Below the pieces are notes generated by a model. It ran no database searches, was not told where the DNA came from, and was given only the letters and a program-made list of their open reading frames with translations. From a virus, in IMG/VR virus record IMGVR_UViG_3300021373_002787, positions 22,217-86,216 of that record: DNA of 64,000 nt. The stretch is one strand, 5' to 3'. Position 1 is the stretch's first letter, and each line of letters starts with the position of its first letter. The translations under genes were made by a program, and so were the position numbers. Positions 1 to 8,066 of the stretch are shown one piece after another.

Positions 1-308
1 ATCTCACTAAAGATATCGATTCGGCTATAGTTCTTAACCATCTCTCCGACAACGTACCCGTATACATCGTTAATCTCGACCTTCTTTAACTTTGTGTTTC
101 TTCCATGTTCATCGATCTCATTAAACTTCTTAAATCTAGAGTTGATGACTAATTCGTGAATTGTTGTTGATATTAATTGGTAGTGAATCTTCTCCTCTTC
201 TGACTTTGAATCAGTCCAGCTAGGATCCAGATTAAATGAGAAGTTTGGAATTATCTCAAAATCTGGTGAATCAAAATTATTATCAAATATTTTATCTCTG
301 TTTTCCAT
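1..308 (-). CDS. Hypothetical protein, 3' end outside the window
   Basis: The reading frame opens at an ATG at 308-306 that overlaps the stop codon of the gp41 helicase gene by one base (TAATG), and stays open for 102 codons to the window edge, so the C-terminus is missing. It begins MENRDKIFDNNFDSPDFEI and is hydrophilic and acidic, with no membrane segment or motif that I recognise. The tight coupling to the helicase suggests co-translation and perhaps a replication-related role, but that is inference only. Confidence 0.7.
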   Translation of the reverse strand, partial: MENRDKIFDNNFDSPDFEIIPNFSFNLDPSWTDSKSEEEKIHYQLISTTIHELVINSRFKKFNEIDEHGRNTKLKKVEINDVYGYVVGEMVKNYSRIDIFSE

Positions 309-1624
309 TATATTCCGTGTAGATTGCTGTTTGTTATTTCGTCTGTTTCAATTAGACGCATATAATTCCAGTTTATATTTAACTTACATTTGGTGCCTTT
401 GCCTTCACCGTCTCTCATCTTTAAGATTTTAAGCCAGTACTCTTCACTTGCTCGCATTAAATCGTCTTGAATAATACCAAGCATAACATCTGCCGTGTGT
501 GAAAGACCTGCGGATTCAGCAATATCGCCCATCGTTATATCGCTTGAATTATAACCATTTCTAGTAATTTGTGTTGCCGTTACAATTAACCAATCATGTC
601 TTTGACCCATTGCTCTTAAATCTTCAGCAATTTGCTTAATCTTTAAGTACATGTTTTCACTATTTGGGTTTCGATAATTTGCTAAGATATTAATGTAATC
701 AATTACAACTGCTCCGATCTTAATTTGCTTTTCTTCTTCAAGTTGTGTAAGATATGCATCAATATCAAGTACAGTTGCCTGTGAAGTTGGCATTTGCTTA
801 ATAAAAAGCTGACCGGGAGGAGTAAATCCGTCGCCAACGGTTTCAAGTCTTCTCTTAACATATTCATAGTTCTTTGCTTTCTCTGCATAATCATTGATGT
901 CAATACTTAAAAGATTAGAACCAATTCTCTTTACAAATTTATGAGCTGCCATCTCCGCTGTAATGACGACGGTATTAACTCCCATCTTTACAAAATTAGC
1001 AGCATCATTTGCTAAATAAATTGATTTACCAATATTTTGCTCTCCAGCATATACAACTAAATTACCACCCTTATCATAACCGCCATTAAGTACTCGATTA
1101 ATAAAATTATATCCTGAGTCTATTTTTTCGGTTTCTTTCTGGTCATGATCTTCTGCGTTAAAGAAGTCAAGTCCCAGGTCTGAGTTAAAGGTAATGTTGT
1201 TTCTATCATTAATAAGACCTTTTACCTTCTGGATAATACTATCAGCATTCTCAGGTGTAACCTGTGTTGTTTTAATAAATTCAATAGTATCAATCAAAGA
1301 AGTATCGAAGGTTCTCCATTTGATCCATGATTCAGCTGTCGATGTCAACCATTCTTCATCGTATTGTGCAAGGTCAACGTCAAAGATGACATCAAGAATT
1401 CCGTCGGTAATCTTTTCTTTTGCCTTCTTGTAATTTTGTATTAGGAGTTTAAGTTGATCCTTTCCAGGAGTCTCGTTAAACTTAACATAGAATTTATTCG
1501 CAAGATAGCTTAAGACATCAATCTCTTCCGAAGTATAATATCCGGTTTTAATTGATTGAAGATACTTTGGCTTTTCTAATGATAGACGAAAGAATATTTT
1601 TTCGAAGTCTTGTCCGAACTGCAT
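308..1624 (-). CDS. 41: Replicative DNA helicase, T4 gp41 / DnaB type
   Basis: This is the hexameric 5'-3' helicase that unwinds the phage replication fork and works with the gp61 primase. The 438-aa protein has a predicted helical N-terminal domain (about 1-150) and a RecA-like ATPase domain. The Walker A motif is GEQNIGKS (194-201), and a Walker B-type strand IGAVVIDYINIL follows about 100 residues later. A DnaB-like stretch (DWLIVTATQITR) comes after that. The length is close to T4 gp41 (about 475 aa). It follows uvsX and precedes the partial gene at the window edge with a one-base overlap. The A-rich leader has no Shine-Dalgarno sequence. Confidence 0.88.
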   Translation of the reverse strand: MQFGQDFEKIFFRLSLEKPKYLQSIKTGYYTSEEIDVLSYLANKFYVKFNETPGKDQLKLLIQNYKKAKEKITDGILDVIFDVDLAQYDEEWLTSTAESWIKWRTFDTSLIDTIEFIKTTQVTPENADSIIQKVKGLINDRNNITFNSDLGLDFFNAEDHDQKETEKIDSGYNFINRVLNGGYDKGGNLVVYAGEQNIGKSIYLANDAANFVKMGVNTVVITAEMAAHKFVKRIGSNLLSIDINDYAEKAKNYEYVKRRLETVGDGFTPPGQLFIKQMPTSQATVLDIDAYLTQLEEEKQIKIGAVVIDYINILANYRNPNSENMYLKIKQIAEDLRAMGQRHDWLIVTATQITRNGYNSSDITMGDIAESAGLSHTADVMLGIIQDDLMRASEEYWLKILKMRDGEGKGTKCKLNINWNYMRLIETDEITNSNLHGI

Positions 1625-1654
1625 ATTAATCTTATTTAAAGGTTATAGAGCGGA

Positions 1655-2764
1655 CTAGTCCTCTGTTTCTTCCATCAATTCTTCATAATCAAATTCAACT
1701 TCAGTGCTGTAGTTAAATATTGGTTTGATTTTCTCTTCTATTTTTTCAAGAACTTCTTGTGTAAATACCTTCTCTGTAAAGAATTCACTGTTTGGTACTG
1801 TGTGGTCAAGGTGCTTACAGATCCAATTACGTGCTGTTTTCTTAGGAACATATTCACCCTTTTCAATTGTACCTTTAGTTATACCAATATCTTCCCAGTC
1901 GATATAGTTTTCAAGCCCAACAAAACGGTTCATACCCTCACTAAAGTGTAAGTGGAATTTAATTGGCTGTGGTTTTGCAAAACGATTCTTATTTGGTCTT
2001 GCTGTAACAATAATACCAGCCTTTTCTCCGCTTGAATCTTTAAGCTGTGCCTTATTAAGGAATAAAACGATAGATGCTGCGTATTCAGGACCGGTACCAC
2101 CGCCCGCAACTTGACGACTAATAAAGTCCTGTGTTTGGTATGTGTGATTTGTAAAAATAAAAGGTACCTTAAGATCTGCAAGTGGAGTCATAATAATACG
2201 GAAGATTGACTTAAGAATCTTTGAACGTGTCATATCTGCCTTTTCAGAACCACTAACTGCGTCATCAATTTCTTTTTGAGTTGCAAGGTTACCAGCAGAA
2301 TCAAGGATAATCATCATCTTTGGAAGATCAGCTCCACCTCTCTTTGCCTCTTGCATTCTCTTTGTAATTGTAGTCACAGAAGATCTAAACTCTTGAACAG
2401 TATTGATCGGCTGATAGTTAACTTTATCGGTATCGATTCCAAATTTTTTCATTAAGGTTTTATCAACTGCCGCTTCTGAATCATAGAAGATCACGTTGTA
2501 ACCCATATCAATTGCTCTGCGGATAGAATTTAAAACTAGATAAGTCTTACCGGTACCTGAAGGTCCAGCAATTGAACATGATCTGTTATTTGGCCATCCA
2601 CCAAATAGACTTCCCGATACACATGCATTTAGATGATAATTACCAGTGTCGATCCATTCTGTAACATCGCTAAATGTTGAATTAGACATAACTGAACCTA
2701 GCGGGTTTAATGTAGCCAGCTCTGCATTAATGTCGTCAAAACTAAATTGTTTACTTTTTGCCAT
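1655..2764 (-). CDS. uvsX: UvsX recombinase (RecA family)
   Basis: This is the strand-exchange ATPase that drives T4-type recombination-dependent replication, normally loaded by UvsY onto gp32-coated DNA. The 369-aa protein has Walker A GPSGTGKT (67-74), a Walker B-type stretch MMIILDSAGNL, and a RecA-like segment with FTNHTYQTQDF followed by GGGTGPEYAAS. The C-terminus is acidic (EELMEETED). The length is close to T4 UvsX (391 aa). The start overlaps the 3' end of the 63-aa gene upstream by 14 bases. The other recombination genes (uvsW, the uvsY-like gene and gene 32) lie in a separate block at 24-28 kb. Confidence 0.9.
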   Translation of the reverse strand: MAKSKQFSFDDINAELATLNPLGSVMSNSTFSDVTEWIDTGNYHLNACVSGSLFGGWPNNRSCSIAGPSGTGKTYLVLNSIRRAIDMGYNVIFYDSEAAVDKTLMKKFGIDTDKVNYQPINTVQEFRSSVTTITKRMQEAKRGGADLPKMMIILDSAGNLATQKEIDDAVSGSEKADMTRSKILKSIFRIIMTPLADLKVPFIFTNHTYQTQDFISRQVAGGGTGPEYAASIVLFLNKAQLKDSSGEKAGIIVTARPNKNRFAKPQPIKFHLHFSEGMNRFVGLENYIDWEDIGITKGTIEKGEYVPKKTARNWICKHLDHTVPNSEFFTEKVFTQEVLEKIEEKIKPIFNYSTEVEFDYEELMEETED

Positions 2765-2942
2765 TTTTTTCGTTTATTTTTTTATCTTTTTCTCGAAGAG
2801 CTTCAAGCTTTCCGATTAGGTCTTTTGCCTCCGCGCTTAACTCTGACATCTGAGACTCCAGATCCTGTAGTCGAGAATGAATTTGTTGGTATTCATTAAC
2901 GATTTGTTTTTGTTCTTCTGTGAGCTGATTAAAATCTATCAT
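2751..2942 (-). CDS. Small coiled-coil protein
   Basis: A 63-aa, highly charged protein that is almost certainly one long helix. Residues about 8-55 show heptad spacing of L/I (IHSRLQDLESQMSEL, then LIGKLEALREKD), with a lysine-rich tail. Its ATG overlaps the TGA of the 55-aa gene upstream (ATGA), and its 3' end overlaps uvsX by 14 bases, so it sits in a translationally coupled chain. I do not recognise the family. Its position suggests a small accessory of the recombination or replication machinery, which is an inference. Confidence 0.7.
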   Translation of the reverse strand: MIDFNQLTEEQKQIVNEYQQIHSRLQDLESQMSELSAEAKDLIGKLEALREKDKKINEKNGKK

Positions 2943-3106
2943 CTCTTTATCGAATCCATTTCTTTATTTAGAAAGATCGTAGGTTGGTTTGGGTCTACTT
3001 CTTGTTTTTCAAGAGACCATGCAATTTTTCTTACTTCTTCACCAAACTTAAAATTATTTGGATATTGCTTGTGTAGCTCTAAGATAAGTTGTTCTAAGTT
3101 TTCCAT
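2939..3106 (-). CDS. Very small hypothetical protein (55 aa)
   Basis: This short frame runs from ATG at 3106-3104 to TGA at 2941-2939 and encodes MENLEQLILELHKQYPNNFK followed by a 35-residue hydrophilic tail ending MDSIKR. It fills the gap between the polymerase C-terminal gene and the coiled-coil gene, starts two bases after the former stops, and shares an ATGA overlap with the latter. That spacing is typical of real genes in this window. It has no recognised domain. Without it there would be an unusual 166-bp gap inside an otherwise gapless operon. Confidence 0.65.
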   Translation of the reverse strand: MENLEQLILELHKQYPNNFKFGEEVRKIAWSLEKQEVDPNQPTIFLNKEMDSIKR

Positions 3107-3108
3107 AA

Positions 3109-4311
3109 TTAAAATAGTGCTGAAGCATAAATCAAATTAGTATCGAGAGTTTGAAGTCCAATTGCCTTTAAGACTCGATTAAGTGGATCAATCATTGACT
3201 TTTCAAATTGAGTGTCATAATCTACGGGTGGTGCAAATTCATAAGGATGCTCACTTGGCATATAGGCGAACATATCGCTAATATTACCTTTTACATGATA
3301 GATTTTTAACTTCTCTCCATTACCAATTAATTTATACTTGTTCTTGTATTTTTTATTGTTATTCAATAGGTAATTATAAAATCCTGCCGCCTTTACATTT
3401 GGAGGACATTTAGATCCGAATTGTAGTTCGATCTGGTCATCAACAATATATTTTTCAATATTGTTTGTTCTCTTGTTAAATGCGATGTCATCAACATCTG
3501 CTAATTTAAACTCTTTCTTTGCCTGTTTCATGAAATTAACCAACTCTTGTAAATCTTCTGCAGTCGGCTTTTCATGTTTCTTAAATAGAATCTTAAGTGC
3601 ATCTACAAGTTTTGCTCTCGCGAAAGAAGGAGTAGAAGACTGAATTGTATCAAATCCGATTGTCTTAACTTTCTTTAGAGATGGATGTCTATCAGTAACC
3701 TCAAGTTTATCATCCCATGCGATGTTTTGAATGTACTTCTTTTTACTCATCCAAATACCACTATATGCTATCGTCTCAAGTTCAAACATTAGGTAGTTAT
3801 CAGTATTTCTCTTCTCAGCATACTTTTCCATCGCTTTAACGATGTATTCTCTAAGTCTAAGTGCATATAATTCTATGATAAAAGTATCGATGCTTAATTT
3901 TTCATCGAGCCATTCAATAGAATTATACATTTCTTCAAACTGAACATAACAAGAATCCGTATCAATATAGATTACTGATGGTCTTTCAAGCTTGTGCTTT
4001 ACTTTAATATTAAAGTGCTCATGTACAGCTGTGTCTTTATGAAAGAATTCTTGGAAGTATTTGTTTAAGATAGCTTCAGAATAGAGGATGGCATCTTGAC
4101 CCTGTAGTGTGATCGATTCAGCCATGTCAATATTAAAGAAGTGAAACCACTTGTTACCAAATGCACCATAGATAGAGTTCAAAGTTACTTTTACCGCCTG
4201 TTCATAAGCCGTATACTTAGCAGAGAGCTCCTCATAATGCTTAATGAGGAGTTCTGCTTCGTCTTTGGTTAATTGATCAGTTGGTTTATTCTTTAACTCT
4301 TCTAGAATCAT
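3109..4311 (-). CDS. 43: DNA polymerase, C-terminal part (split gp43)
   Basis: The 400-aa protein is the palm/fingers/thumb half of a family B polymerase. It starts in the fingers region, has motif B KVTLNSIYGAFGN near residue 42, and motif C YIDTDS (catalytic aspartates) near residue 116. The exonuclease domain and motif A are absent; they are encoded at 9188-10588. Both parts together give 866 aa, close to T4 gp43 (898 aa). The C-terminus ends in a hydrophobic IYASALF tail, which could be the clamp-binding peptide. The start codon lies one base after the stop of the clamp gene, so clamp and polymerase part are coupled. Splits of gp43 in this region are known in some Aeromonas T4-like phages, but there the parts are nearly adjacent. 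Confidence 0.88.
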   Translation of the reverse strand: MILEELKNKPTDQLTKDEAELLIKHYEELSAKYTAYEQAVKVTLNSIYGAFGNKWFHFFNIDMAESITLQGQDAILYSEAILNKYFQEFFHKDTAVHEHFNIKVKHKLERPSVIYIDTDSCYVQFEEMYNSIEWLDEKLSIDTFIIELYALRLREYIVKAMEKYAEKRNTDNYLMFELETIAYSGIWMSKKKYIQNIAWDDKLEVTDRHPSLKKVKTIGFDTIQSSTPSFARAKLVDALKILFKKHEKPTAEDLQELVNFMKQAKKEFKLADVDDIAFNKRTNNIEKYIVDDQIELQFGSKCPPNVKAAGFYNYLLNNNKKYKNKYKLIGNGEKLKIYHVKGNISDMFAYMPSEHPYEFAPPVDYDTQFEKSMIDPLNRVLKAIGLQTLDTNLIYASALF

Positions 4312-4312
4312 A

Positions 4313-5056
4313 TTAGGCAGTTTGGCAAGTAGATACGGTTAGAAGTGTTTCGCTATCTTTTGATGCGAATAGTACCTTTGAAGAAGAGATAAAAACATTT
4401 TGCTCTTCCTTATCAAGTAGATTCAAGTACTTCTTGTAAACCGTTACATCACCACTACCATTACTTTCTGGATTAATTACAACATTAAAAGATTTACCTT
4501 TAACGTTTACTCCACTTCCATTTGCTTTGATTGCAAATGTTTCATCTTTATCAAGTGAGAAAAGATTCTTAACTTTGCTAATTGAATAAGTATCAAGTTC
4601 AAAGTTAAATTCGCTACCATCTTTAGAGAAGATTCCTTCAATTTGGTCTTGTGTAAGATCTTTGAATCCAAGAGAAGGCTCTGAACATGCAAGAGTAATT
4701 TCAAGCTCGTCGTTATGTAGACGAAGTGTTGAAGCTACTAGATCTTCATCATTCTCGATAAATTCAATTTCACCTTTAATAGCATCAGTATCAAAGTGCT
4801 TAATTGCATCAATAACTTTTGCGCCGTCAAAAAATGCAATCTTCATCTCTTTGTCAGTCTCTGGGGCCGCGTTTAACTTAAAGATAGCATCAGTGTTAAC
4901 AGCATGGTACTTAACGGCATCTCTCTGTGGGAGATAAACTGCCGATGTGATGCGATTCGGATCCATCTTCATGTAGATGAATGAATCGATTAGCTTTACT
5001 CGATTGATAAAATCAGTCAAAGCATGTTGGTCAACTCGATCAATTACTAGTTTCAT
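4313..5056 (-). CDS. 45: Sliding clamp (gp45-like)
   Basis: This is the processivity clamp for DNA polymerase; in T4 it is also the coactivator of late transcription. I take the ATG at 5056 (MKLVIDRVDQHALTDFINRV, 247 aa) as the start. The longer frame to 5104 adds 16 residues that do not look like a clamp N-terminus and would leave almost no leader after the terminator. The sequence shows clamp-like alternating strands and helices, with FKLNAAPETDKEMKIAFFDG and a C-terminal strand SSSKVLFASKDSETLLTVST. The length matches T4 gp45 (228 aa) within family range. It lies directly upstream of the polymerase C-part and behind a terminator, so it needs its own promoter or readthrough. Confidence 0.75.
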   Translation of the reverse strand: MKLVIDRVDQHALTDFINRVKLIDSFIYMKMDPNRITSAVYLPQRDAVKYHAVNTDAIFKLNAAPETDKEMKIAFFDGAKVIDAIKHFDTDAIKGEIEFIENDEDLVASTLRLHNDELEITLACSEPSLGFKDLTQDQIEGIFSKDGSEFNFELDTYSISKVKNLFSLDKDETFAIKANGSGVNVKGKSFNVVINPESNGSGDVTVYKKYLNLLDKEEQNVFISSSKVLFASKDSETLLTVSTCQTA

Positions 5057-5116
5057 ATTTTTTATTTGTTTAAAGAATTTGATTATTATATGAGGGCTAG
5101 CCAAACTGTTTCACAT

Positions 5117-5147
5117 AAAAAAGCCAGGGAATAGTGAATTCCCTGGC
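5117..5147 (-). terminator. Rho-independent terminator after the 5173-5583 gene
   Basis: A perfect 10-bp stem, GCCAGGGAAT (5123-5132) and ATTCCCTGGC (5138-5147), with a 5-base loop. On the minus strand it is followed directly by TTTTTT (5122-5117). It lies 26 bases after the stop codon of the leader-type gene. The core GCCAGG...CCTGGC is shared with the terminator at 5632-5663 on the other side of that gene. Confidence 0.88.
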
Positions 5148-5172
5148 ACGCTCTTTAAAAAATAAAAATAAC

Positions 5173-5583
5173 TTATTTTATTGTTGAATAGGCTTCAAAC
5201 CATTCAGGTGTTGAAATAATCTCGCTTATTACGCTTTTGTCATCGACATTGATTTGAATTAATCCACCTTGTTTTTGGATAGATTTCCAAAACTTCTTTA
5301 CAACTCCGATTTTTTTATATTGATTTTCATCAAATTCAAGAACTTCAATTCCAGTAATTTTTAAGACATCGGTCGGCCTAACAAAGGAATGCATTCCAGA
5401 TCCAACTGCATTTGTTTTTTCATCTCGACCCATTATTGTTCTTGAGTGAATAACTCCAAAATAGTTTAGTCTTACAAGGTCTGCTGGTTGAAAGGTTTTA
5501 GCATTCTTATATTTGCTTACAAAATCTTCTACCGACATATTTGCCTCGTTTACAAACTGTTCGAATAATTTTACGTGTTTCAT
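5173..5583 (-). CDS. Capsid-targeting-leader protein in a terminator-flanked cassette
   Basis: This 136-aa protein starts with the exact family leader MKHVKLFEQFVNEA, with a predicted prohead-protease site V11-N12-E13|A14. The rest is of unknown function; it has a beta-rich look (FQPADLVRLNYFGVIHSR, VLKITGIEVLEFDENQYKK) that could be a small SH3-like or OB-like fold. Unlike its relatives at 11.7-24 kb it sits alone between nrdA and the clamp gene, bracketed by two related terminators and with a TATATA box 30 bases upstream of the ATG. It therefore looks like an independently transcribed, recently inserted unit. The assignment as a virion-internal protein rests on the leader alone. Confidence 0.75.
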   Translation of the reverse strand: MKHVKLFEQFVNEANMSVEDFVSKYKNAKTFQPADLVRLNYFGVIHSRTIMGRDEKTNAVGSGMHSFVRPTDVLKITGIEVLEFDENQYKKIGVVKKFWKSIQKQGGLIQINVDDKSVISEIISTPEWFEAYSTIK

Positions 5584-5610
5584 GCTGTTACTTTTTATTT
5601 CTAACTTTAT

Positions 5611-5620
5611 CTATATATTC
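5611..5620 (-). promoter_or_regulatory. Candidate promoter box GAATATATAG
   Basis: On the minus strand the sequence reads GAATATATAG about 30 bases upstream of the ATG at 5583 and directly after the U-tract of the upstream terminator. It matches the recurrent GATATATA box of this window in position and nearly in sequence. A promoter is needed here, because the gene is isolated by terminators on both sides. Confidence 0.45.
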
Positions 5621-5631
5621 TTAATCTAAAT

Positions 5632-5663
5632 AAAAAAGCCAGGAAGTAGCGAATCTTCCTGGC
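5632..5663 (-). terminator. Rho-independent terminator after nrdA
   Basis: A 9-bp perfect stem, GCCAGGAAG (5638-5646) and CTTCCTGGC (5655-5663), with an 8-base loop, followed on the minus strand by TTTTTTA (5637-5631). It ends the nrdB-dioxygenase-nrdA operon and insulates the downstream leader gene. Confidence 0.88.
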
Positions 5664-5668
5664 AAAAT

Positions 5669-5709
5669 CCGTGAACTTTCACGGTCCTAAGACGAGGTCT
5701 TCAAACCTC
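5669..5709 (-). other. Two further hairpins between nrdA stop and terminator
   Basis: Between the nrdA stop codon (5717) and the terminator lie two more inverted repeats. GAGGT (5694-5698) pairs with ACCTC (5705-5709), and CCGTGAA (5669-5675) pairs with TTCACGG (5678-5684) over a very tight loop. With the terminator this gives three hairpins in a row in the nrdA 3' UTR, possibly protecting the mRNA end or forming a protein-binding site. No U-tract follows these two, so they are not terminators on their own. Confidence 0.5.
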
Positions 5710-5716
5710 ACCATCT

Positions 5717-7615
5717 TTATCCATCACATGATAAACAATCGGGATCCATTGCTCTTGTTGCAATATCTCCACGTAGAACGCTCTCCGTTCTCATGTAATA
5801 GAGTGTCTTAATACCTTGGTCATATGCTTCGAGATGAACTTGGTTAATAAACTTAGGTTCAGCCTCTTTTGGAAATGCCAAGTTTAATGATACTGATTGG
5901 TCAACATATTGTTGTCTAACTCCTGCCTGTCTCACCAATTCCATTTGATTGATTTCTTTAAATGTTCTAAAAACATCTTTCATTGGAATAAAGTTATCTT
6001 GATCTGCTGTTAGTTTTGATAACTCTTTTTTATGAATAGGTGTACCAAGACCGTTATTATCATTATATAATGTTCCGTGATGTACAAAGTAATCATCCAT
6101 CCAGGCAATTCCCTGAACGCTTCCTCCGTCCTCTAGTATCTTATTCCAAGTTGTTTTTGTATTCTTACCAATTGCCTCGAGTGCCGTTTCAAGTGTTGGG
6201 TTCTTGCGAATGAATGTTCCTTTTGCCGTTTGCTCAGTAAATACGTTTGCTGCCCATGGCTCTACTCCTGGAGAAACATTACCACTCAACTTTGAATTAG
6301 AAACTGTTGGAGCAACTGCTCGTAAGTGAGTGTTGCGCATTCCAGTACCAACACACCATAGAGGTTCTCCGTACTCTTTTGCCATATCACGACTTGCTTT
6401 CTCGCTTTCGGTCTTTAATTCACTAAAGATCTTACGGGTTTCAAATTGAGCTGATAAGCCTTCAAATGGAATGTTACGATCTTGTAGGTATGTGTGCCAT
6501 CCTAGGACTCCAAGTCCTAATGCTCTTCCTTTTTCTGCTGAACGAATAGAGTTCTCAAACCCTCGCATGTATTTTGCCTTTTGAATAAACTCTTCAAGAA
6601 CTCCATCAAGGAACCAAGTTGCTGTGTAAATTAGATCAGTATCTTTCCACTCATCATATTTAGTCAAGTTGAGTGATGATAGACAACATACAAAAGAATG
6701 GTTCTCGTCAGTATGGAGAGCAATTTCAGAACAGATGTTTGTCATAAATACTTTTAGACCATTATTCTTATATGCATCTGGGTTTGCATTATTTACATTA
6801 CCCTTAAACATAATGTATGGTTCTCCAGTAGCTCTTCTTTTTCTAAGAAGAGCTGCCCATCTCTTGCGAGCCTCTTTGTCTCCCTCTTTGATTCTTTGCA
6901 TAAACCCATCAGGAACAATAACACATTGATGAAGGTTAAGTGATTGTCTGTTTACGTCTCCTTTCGGTTCACGAATTTCTAACCATTCCCAAAAGTCTTT
7001 GTGTTCAATATCAATATTTACCGATGCTGCTCCTCTACGAACTGAGCCCTGATTTGTCGCAAGAATCGTTGAATCATAAATCTTACAAAACGGGACAACA
7101 CCATCACTGGTACCGTTTCCTCTAATTGTGGCTCCGGCTGGTCTGATTTGGTTGATTCCAATACCAACTCCACCTCCATGTTTTGCCAACAACATCATCT
7201 CTAGATTTTTTGCACCGATATCATGAATTGAATCGGCGACATCAATTCCAAAACAAGAGATTGGCAACCCTCGCTCGGTTCCAGTATTTGATAAAACTGG
7301 AGAAGCAAGGTTTAACCATCCCTTCCAAATATAATCAAAGAATTTACTTGCCATTTCAGGTCTTTGAAGTCTTTTTGCGACTGTTGTCGCTACTCTCCAA
7401 TAGGCATCTTTCGGGGTCTCACCTTCTAATAGGTAACCCTTACTTATGGTCTTAACATAAACTTCTGTATTTGCCCATGTTGGAAAATCAACTCCTAGCT
7501 CCCAATCAAGATGAGAACCCTGGTTTTTTTCTGATTGTTCTGAGAAACTGTTGCTAACTGCTTTTTTTTGTATTTCTTTTAATTCTTTTGAATATGCTTT
7601 ATCTTGTCTTTGCAT
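5717..7615 (-). CDS. nrdA: Ribonucleotide reductase large subunit, class I
   Basis: The protein makes deoxyribonucleotides from ribonucleoside diphosphates, together with NrdB. In the 632 aa I see the first active-site cysteine C121 (in GLPISCFG), the NICSEI motif with C295 and E297 (E. coli C439 and E441), the second redox cysteine C310, the radical-transfer tyrosines Y606-Y607, and a C-terminal CLSC pair (C627, C630) for reduction by thioredoxin or glutaredoxin. At 632 aa it is shorter than T4 NrdA (754), and the N-terminus before the catalytic domain is only about 40 residues long. It thus lacks an ATP-cone and is probably not shut off by dATP. It is co-transcribed with nrdB and the dioxygenase gene and ends in a strong terminator. 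Confidence 0.93.
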   Translation of the reverse strand: MQRQDKAYSKELKEIQKKAVSNSFSEQSEKNQGSHLDWELGVDFPTWANTEVYVKTISKGYLLEGETPKDAYWRVATTVAKRLQRPEMASKFFDYIWKGWLNLASPVLSNTGTERGLPISCFGIDVADSIHDIGAKNLEMMLLAKHGGGVGIGINQIRPAGATIRGNGTSDGVVPFCKIYDSTILATNQGSVRRGAASVNIDIEHKDFWEWLEIREPKGDVNRQSLNLHQCVIVPDGFMQRIKEGDKEARKRWAALLRKRRATGEPYIMFKGNVNNANPDAYKNNGLKVFMTNICSEIALHTDENHSFVCCLSSLNLTKYDEWKDTDLIYTATWFLDGVLEEFIQKAKYMRGFENSIRSAEKGRALGLGVLGWHTYLQDRNIPFEGLSAQFETRKIFSELKTESEKASRDMAKEYGEPLWCVGTGMRNTHLRAVAPTVSNSKLSGNVSPGVEPWAANVFTEQTAKGTFIRKNPTLETALEAIGKNTKTTWNKILEDGGSVQGIAWMDDYFVHHGTLYNDNNGLGTPIHKKELSKLTADQDNFIPMKDVFRTFKEINQMELVRQAGVRQQYVDQSVSLNLAFPKEAEPKFINQVHLEAYDQGIKTLYYMRTESVLRGDIATRAMDPDCLSCDG

Positions 7616-7632
7616 TTTTAAACATTTTAATT

Positions 7633-8064
7633 TTATATAAACATCAAGAAGACTGTTCTCTTGCCTTCATGTGAAGTAACCATATGCCATTCATCTGATG
7701 TATGCGCACATAGGTCGCCGATTGATCTTTCCTGCTTGACAACGTTGGTTTTTCCTTCATCATCAGCATAATATGTTTCTCCTCCTGTAAAAGATCCATT
7801 TAATAAGATAGAAACTCCTACCTGGCACCACAACATATGATTATTGTCACCAGTGTCTTTGTGCCATCCATGTCCTTGTGGCATTGTTTCTATTCTCCAA
7901 TAAGATTCGTCCTTAATTTCAAAGTTAAAATGTTCTCTTAACCTATCAATAACCTTACCGGCTATAGGATTCTGAACCTTATTAATCTTATAGGAACCAG
8001 GTTTTGTCCCTAATAAGAGGGATATTTCATCCATTGTTAAAAAATCTTTCTCGAATATTCTCAT
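7633..8064 (-). CDS. 2OG-Fe(II) dioxygenase (prolyl-hydroxylase-like)
   Basis: This is a small 2-oxoglutarate/Fe(II)-dependent oxygenase. Starting at MRIFEKDFLTMDE (ATG at 8064, two bases after the nrdB stop), the 143-aa protein has the HxD iron motif H68-K-D70 (in HGWHKD), the distal histidine H127 and the 2-oxoglutarate-binding arginine R136 (HEGKRTVFLMF). A longer frame begins at 8091 inside nrdB, but its extra residues MGRRRFVLT are unlike the family and I reject it. The substrate is unknown; such enzymes are common in marine T4-like phages and may hydroxylate a protein or modify a nucleic acid. Its place between nrdB and nrdA hints at coordinated use in nucleotide or DNA metabolism, which is inference. 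Confidence 0.8.
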   Translation of the reverse strand: MRIFEKDFLTMDEISLLLGTKPGSYKINKVQNPIAGKVIDRLREHFNFEIKDESYWRIETMPQGHGWHKDTGDNNHMLWCQVGVSILLNGSFTGGETYYADDEGKTNVVKQERSIGDLCAHTSDEWHMVTSHEGKRTVFLMFI

Positions 8065-8066
8065 TG

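Noticed and set aside
1194-1433. Plus-strand frames throughout the window (for example 79 aa here, 160 aa at 46173-46655)
   Set aside because: All lie opposite well-supported minus-strand genes, have shadow-type composition (Ser/Phe/Leu-rich) and no motifs.
5057-5104. Longer clamp start at 5104
   Set aside because: The added 16 residues do not fit a clamp N-terminus, and the ATG at 5056 has the usual A-rich leader.
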